Source: Protea cynaroides
Taxonomy: Eukaryota; Streptophyta; Magnoliopsida; Proteales; Proteaceae
DNA: 64,000 bases
Assembly: GCA_028583415.1 (NCBI GenBank)
Contig: CM053267.1
Coordinates: 50,373,414-50,437,413, forward strand
Direction: 5' to 3'
Position 1 is the first letter of the stretch. Each line of letters starts with the position of its first letter. Under the pieces are notes generated by a model, which saw only the letters and a list, made by a program, of their open reading frames with translations, did no database searches and had not been told where the DNA came from. This document shows, piece by piece, positions 60,001-64,000 of this stretch. Both the position numbers and the translations under genes were made by a program.

Positions 60001-60204
60001 ATCCTCACTTCACAATATGGAGACTCAAACAAGATGATATTGGCATTTGGTGAACCTGAAACTATTTCTTCCTTCTTGGGTGGATACTTGGGATATCATT
60101 ATGACCAATTGGGTTTCGTAGCGATGGCTGTTATTGCATTTCCAATCGCCGTTGCACTTGTATTTGCTTACTCTTTAGGAAAACTGAACTTCCAAAAGCG
60201 ATAA
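45032..60204 (+). CDS. Full-size PDR-type ABCG transporter, ABCG37/PDR9-like, 24 exons
   Basis: Plasma-membrane ABC exporter with reverse (NBD-TMD)x2 order. My exon model is 45032-45456, 45885-46008, 48577-48662, 49411-49495, 50107-50266, 50367-50443, 50828-50881, 50982-51072, 51192-51493, 51587-51868, 51963-52276, 52764-52924, 53006-53109, 53771-53927, 54020-54154, 54430-54503, 54599-54931, 55021-55311, 56202-56285, 56406-56539, 57534-57761, 58199-58370, 58828-59082, 59938-60204. All introns are GT-AG. The sum is 4395 nt, uninterrupted, giving 1464 residues, normal for PDR proteins. NBD1: Walker A GPPGSGRTT (218-226), signature ISGGQKKR (357-364), Walker B ALFMDE (377-382). NBD2: Walker A GVSGAGKTT (909-917), deviant signature GLSTEQRKR (1015-1023), Walker B FMDE (1038-1041), switch His 1073. 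Membrane segments lie in exons 10-14 and 21-24. It ends KLNFQKR. The clade is inferred from recalled Arabidopsis sequences, so the substrate is unknown. Confidence 0.93.
46509..46998 (+). other. Unidentified coding-like stretch in ABCG intron 2
   Basis: Two consecutive open stretches: 46509-46671 (MADSKLWESEYSETTTLTKF start, 53 codons) and 46729-46998 (89 codons, including LPEFQQDIGQLSALITMLKR). They are less AT-rich than the surrounding intron, suggesting inserted former coding DNA such as a retroelement gag. No family was recognised. Confidence 0.3.
47110..47355. repeat. Intronic duplication, copy 1
   Basis: Shares GAAATATG-CTC, CAGTGTTAAA, GAAACCTGGGTAATGTGG, ACAACAGCC-ATCAACTACATGA and AAACATAA-GGAGAT, in order, with 47820-48060. 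Confidence 0.75.
47540..47807 (+). mobile_element. Very small TRIM retrotransposon in ABCG intron 2
   Basis: The 5' LTR (47540-47644, 105 bp) runs TGTTGGGAATAGTCCCACAT to ACTTAACA, followed by an exact TGGTATCAGAGCTCC primer-binding site. The 3' LTR (about 47707-47807) keeps GTGCCTTATATATGTGAGAG and ends ACTTAACA. Only about 60 bp lies between them. No clear target duplication. Confidence 0.82.
47820..48060. repeat. Intronic duplication, copy 2
   Basis: Diverged direct copy of 47110-47355, directly downstream of the TRIM. Confidence 0.75.
54241..54330. repeat. Pyrimidine/purine low-complexity tract in intron 15
   Basis: C-rich runs followed by a long A-rich, G-spotted tract. A separate run of about 16 G occurs in intron 18 at about 55351-55366. 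Confidence 0.85.
56730..57137 (+). mobile_element. Internally deleted LINE relic in ABCG intron 20
   Basis: The open frame carries the EN-RT linker region of plant L1-type elements: KMSTYFKNMANEVLGEPKGM, then SKETWWWGDDVQTAITAKKS and FKTWQRTKDEADF. It then jumps to the extreme C-terminus, DWMARIHIADPI and stop. The standard 3' end GACCCCATTTAGTTGGGATA AGGC and a TTG-repeat tail follow. The RT domain is missing between these parts. It lies in sense orientation in an intron of 994 bp. Confidence 0.8.
59160..59760. repeat. Dispersed CCGATCC-rich repeat in ABCG intron 23
   Basis: Contains AAACCGATCCGATCCGGATC, CCAAACCGATACGA and GGATCGGAATCCGATCCC, a vocabulary typical of non-coding dispersed plant repeats. 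Boundaries unresolved. The 65-codon frame at 59519-59716 has no support. Confidence 0.4.
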
Positions 60205-60245
60205 ATGTTGTAAAGCCTTGCCTAGGATTGCAGATAGACTGGTTC

Positions 60246-60251
60246 AATAAA
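60246..60251 (+). terminator. Candidate polyadenylation signal of the ABCG gene
   Basis: AATAAA, 42 bp after the TAA at 60202-60204. Confidence 0.5.
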
Positions 60252-60259
60252 TTTTGAAT

Positions 60260-62880
60260 TGGCTTGGTCCAATGTATTTTAAAATTTGGCCTGAGCTAAT
60301 TCATTGCTGGCTTATATATAAAAATTTTGTTTTATCATTTTGTGTCATATTAGCATCTGTATAAGATTTTGACATGGTGTATGGTTGAATGGATGGATGG
60401 CCAACTTTTGAATCAGTAGGCATTACACAACAGTCTTAACTCTATTTAAAGCCATGTTTGTTGTTGGATCAAACCAGTAGGCTGGTATGTTTGTCAAGAA
60501 ATTATGGGAAAATAAAAAAGAAAAGAAAAAAAGCATCTAGACAAGAAAAGAAAAATAAGGTTTTCCAAGTTGTCTGGTTGGATAGAAAAGAAAAAAATAA
60601 ATATGAGGAAAGGGCAAGAAATTTGAGAAAGAGAGGTAAGGCACAACCCAAGGTTGAGTGAGTGGAAGATCTATCCCTGCCGTCTTGCAGTGGCACCATG
60701 TCACAATGCAAACTGAAACCAGCGGGAATTATCTCTTCCCCACTCCAGAGGTGCACCATCACTGCCTACTCAAAAAAGCCGATAGGGATGGGGAGCTCAT
60801 GGTGGATGTATCCTTCAGTGTTCTATGTGATTCCTTGCCGCCGAGCGGACAATATGAAGCCACCATGTTTGTGTTGCAGTGTGTCTTGTATTGTGTGAGG
60901 TTCACACAATTATTGGAGTTGTATTTGTAATTAGGGTTTGAGTCCATTACATGTACAAAGGTCAATTTATAATTATATAGGATTAGGGTTTCTAAGGAAT
61001 CTATATATTGTCTTTATAGAAAAAACCCTAGGTAAGAGAGCAAAGAAAAAACACTTTGCAAGATATAAGAGAATCCAAATTAATTGGTTTGAATTTGACA
61101 AATCTCTGGATGAACATTTATCGAACTTAAAAACAAAAAGGAAAAAGAATGGGACACGTTAGAAGGCCTGCCAATAACATTTGTACAGTACCGGTATTCC
61201 TGATGGATGGTTCCTATGCTGATGCAAGTATTTTTCAGCAGCTACTTCTTTGGTTTTCTTCTATTTAATTAATTCTTTGGTTGAGTAATTCAAAATTTAT
61301 CTTAGTTTGAAATATAAACTGTTTCTTTTGCCAATTTCATTCTGATAGAAGGAACCGAGCCGATAACACAGACCCAGTAGCACCAACCGAACCGTCCCAA
61401 AATAGCCTAAACCCAGACCTTAATGAGCGTGTTTTGGACATGGGTCTGAAATTCTTATCAGTTTCGGACCTATATGGGCTAGCCCGATCGGTGCCCCGTT
61501 AAGAGGACTGATAAAGCCCAAAGCGATAAGGCCCTAACTGACATCCCATTTGGTTCGAAATAAAACCTAAACCTAATAGACTAACCAGTAGATAACCATG
61601 TAAATAACCTTGTAGATAACCAATCCATATTCCATATTGATTTTTTCTATAACATTCCCTAAAGAAAGGATGCCAACTTTCAGCCCAATAAACTTGGCAG
61701 TCCGAAATCAACCTTATAAGCCCAGCCCGATAGCAAACCACACTGGACTGGATCGTTAGTTAATGTGCCCAGCGCAACCCACCCCATCCCAAACCCTTAA
61801 TGGATATTTTTTTAGTCTGAGCTTACAAAATTCAATAACGTTTTAGCTTGGATCGAACTTGGACCGGATCGACTGGCCCGATGACAAAATCTTAAATGAA
61901 GGGATCAATATCGGAAGAGCATAGAAGTACAATTCTGGGACTATATTTTAGGGAAAATTTTTCCCTAGTCAGTGGCTCATTATGTGTCCTCTCAAACGAA
62001 TATTTTTAATAACATTTTGTCTCCTTTTAAAATGATGTTTTAAATCTGTGAGCGTGCTTCTCCTCACCATCGGATCAAAATCTCTCTCATCCCTCCATTG
62101 GTGAGCTGGCCACTTGATCAAAGTACAGTTGATCACGAGAATAGTTCACCTGTATGTATTTATATTTTCTATGGGATTCTATCACCGTTCATATTCAGTG
62201 GATTCCACACCACATTGATAGTGATGGGATCCTATGAAGAATACATGTACATACAAATGATCCAAACTAGTTGGCCACCACCTTGATCGATCACTGACTA
62301 GTCCTTCAGTTGACCGGCTGATAATTGCAATGGTGTATCTGTCAATGATCGATCAATCATGACCAATCTCCTATCAACACAGAAAAATCCAAGGTATCGG
62401 CCATTTGATAATAAGTTGATTGATGATCCATCTTAGAACAATCAAACAGTAGGTTGCAGTCGACTACACGATCGATTTATCATCGACATAACAGGAAGAT
62501 GGATTGCACAAAAATAGTGGATCATGGACTGCTGTGGTCAGTCTTCTGATTTATGCATTGCTATTCATCCACCATGGTTAGCCTCTCAACCTCTGGCTCA
62601 GGGCTCCCGGGTGGTTAGGTAGCCTCCCAAAACCAACACATGTCCACCAATAATAAGTGAAGCTCAACTGCACCATGACACAGTAGAAGACCAAGCCTGA
62701 GAAAGAATTTAAAGAAGAAGGTGAAGCCTTGAAGGTTGCAATGATTGGTCCTTGCAAGTTGTAACCCTTGCCGACACTATCTGGGTTTATCTACAGAACA
62801 TCTTTCCATGAAAATATCATGGAGACACCTATCATTTGATTGCCAAGAACTGCAACCATGGCTGGTAAATTGAATAAAGA
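60260..62880. other. Spacer between ABCG and NAC copy 3, no gene recognised
   Basis: 60480-60930 contains two overlapping short frames without recognisable motifs. 61330-61870 is rich in CCCGATAG/CCGAACCG words like those at 35750-36200 and is probably a dispersed repeat. 62050-62640 has GATCGATCA-rich sequence with partial inverted repeats. Confidence 0.35.
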
Positions 62881-62884
62881 AATC

Positions 62885-63110
62885 TAACTAAAGTCCTACA
62901 CTTAAAATTGAACCCAGTTTTCCTACAAGAAAACTAGAAAATATTTGTCACCATTCATTTTTGTCAATCAAGAAGTTGTAATAAGCTTTCATAAATATCA
63001 AAACTTAATATTAAGGATTAAACTCTTAATTTAATTCTTGACTAATGAATTACCAAAACTCATAAAATACTATAGTATATAAGCTAGTTTTCATATTTCC
63101 ATCAAAAGAA
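62885..63110 (-). repeat. 3' flank of NAC copy 3, homologous to that of copy 2
   Basis: Reverse complement of 27880-28260, with a gap. Shared blocks include AAGAAAACTAGAAAATATTT, TCATAAATATCAA-ACTTAAT and CATAAA-TACTATAGTATATAA. Confidence 0.7.
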
Positions 63111-63127
63111 AAAAAAAACACCAAAAG

Positions 63128-63880
63128 TCATTTAGATTGATCTCTTCGCAATGGTGACATCTCAGTTGTATTTCTTGCTGATGGAGATACTCGAACACAT
63201 CAAACAGATCATCATTCTCTTGCTGTGAACCACAATATTCATCATTAAGAAACCCTATAGTAGAAGATTGCAGTGGATGATCACTATTTGTGGACTACAT
63301 GGGTGACTTGAAAGAGTTTGATTCAGCTGAAATAACAGGATCTCCATAATTAGAATTGATGTTAGAGTTGCAAGAAAAATTAGCAGGAAATGTAACATAG
63401 GATTCTGGAGGCGATAGAATCCAATTATTCTCAATTGAATTTATCTTGAACAGATGAATTGACCAATCCCATGTTATGATCACCCCACTCATCTTCATTG
63501 TCAAATTTTATGTCTGCTAAATTGAAACTATTTGAAGCATTTGCATTTCCAATATCTTTGTTAAATCCATCAGAACCATCAGTAATTTCCACTGACGTAT
63601 CTACTTCTTTGCATGGACCTTCAGCATGGTTAACTTCAGCAGATGAGTTGACCAATCCCAAATTATGATCACCCCATTCATCCGTATTGTCAAATATAGG
63701 TTCTGATAAATTGAAACTATTAGGAGCATTTGCAGGTCTAGTATCTTTTTTAAATTCTTCAGAACCATCAACATTTTCCAATGACCTATCTGCCTTCTTG
63801 CATGGACCTTCTGCATCATTATCTTCTTCTGATGATTTACATGGCCTCTTATGAATGTTGCATAAGACCCATTTATCCAA
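63128..63880 (-). pseudogene. NAC transcription factor copy 3, last exon (rest beyond window)
   Basis: The last exon on the minus strand starts after a TTGTAG acceptor at 63881 with LDKWVLCNIHKRPCKSSEED (NAC subdomain E). It continues through repeated AEGPCKKADRSLEN and NAPNSFNLSEPIFDN units. It stays open to a TGA just after QDKFN (about 63430), where copy 2 reads on. The C-terminal block (NNWIL-PPESYVTFPANFSC to the TGA at 63130-63128) is in another frame. A real gene using the early stop cannot be excluded, since exons 1 and 2 lie outside the window, but the shifted conserved tail suggests a pseudogene. Confidence 0.75.
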
Positions 63881-64000
63881 CTACAATAAAGGTGGAGGAA
63901 AAAAAGTTAAGCATTAGGGAAGATTAATAATGTTTGGTTCGACAAAACTCAAAAGTCTGTTTGTTGTTAAGGACTAAATAAAAAAAAATTGTAGGTGATA

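Noticed and set aside
60658..60930. Overlapping 78- and 90-codon frames downstream of the ABCG gene
   Set aside because: No motif was recognised and two frames of similar length overlap without codon-like bias. Left as spacer.

Overview
This is nuclear DNA of a flowering plant. The genes have many GT-AG introns, intergenic DNA is AT-rich, and Ty1/copia, TRIM, SINE, LINE, MULE-like, CACTA-like and hairpin elements are dense. Nothing prokaryotic, plastid or viral was recognised. The species cannot be named from the sequence.

Layout. (1) 1 to about 14.6 kb, minus strand: the 5' part of a nuclear gene for mitochondrial ribosomal protein mL43 (L51/S25/CI-B8 family). Its first coding exon (12584-12505) and second coding exon (280-174) are separated by a 12.2-kb intron. 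That intron holds a decayed 6-kb copia element (1886-7901), two oppositely oriented MULE-like elements with CCTAGGCG-rich ends (3787-4685 and 11307-12318), a TRIM (10006-11043) and a LINE tail. The 3' exons lie outside the window. (2) 15-19.3 kb: gene-poor repeats, including a 320-bp direct repeat and a near-perfect 90-bp inverted repeat. (3) 19.3-29.4 kb: a tandem duplication carrying two broken NAC transcription-factor genes, with a NAC exon-2 relic between them. A third copy runs off the right edge on the minus strand (63880-63128). (4) 30.5-32.2 kb: a small DNA transposon with a (CCA)n-type core, interrupted by a second copy of itself in the opposite orientation. (5) 33.9-42.8 kb: MULE-like elements with 9-bp target duplications (one carries a fragment of a UDP-glucuronate 4-epimerase gene), several MITEs and tandem repeats. 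(6) 45.0-60.2 kb, plus strand: an apparently intact 24-exon gene for a full-size PDR-type ABCG transporter of 1464 residues, closest in recalled motifs to the ABCG37/PDR9 clade. (7) 60.3-63.1 kb: unassigned spacer.

The genes do not form a pathway. The intact ABCG gene and the partial mL43 gene look functional, and the NAC copies look like pseudogenes. The window is most informative as a record of insertions: several can be dated relative to each other because the empty site survives in a duplicated copy or because the insertion is nested. No undescribed multi-gene system was found. The most unusual structures are the antiparallel self-nested (CCA)n transposon, the gene-fragment-carrying MULE-like element, and the Lys-to-Arg change in the first Walker A motif of the ABCG transporter.
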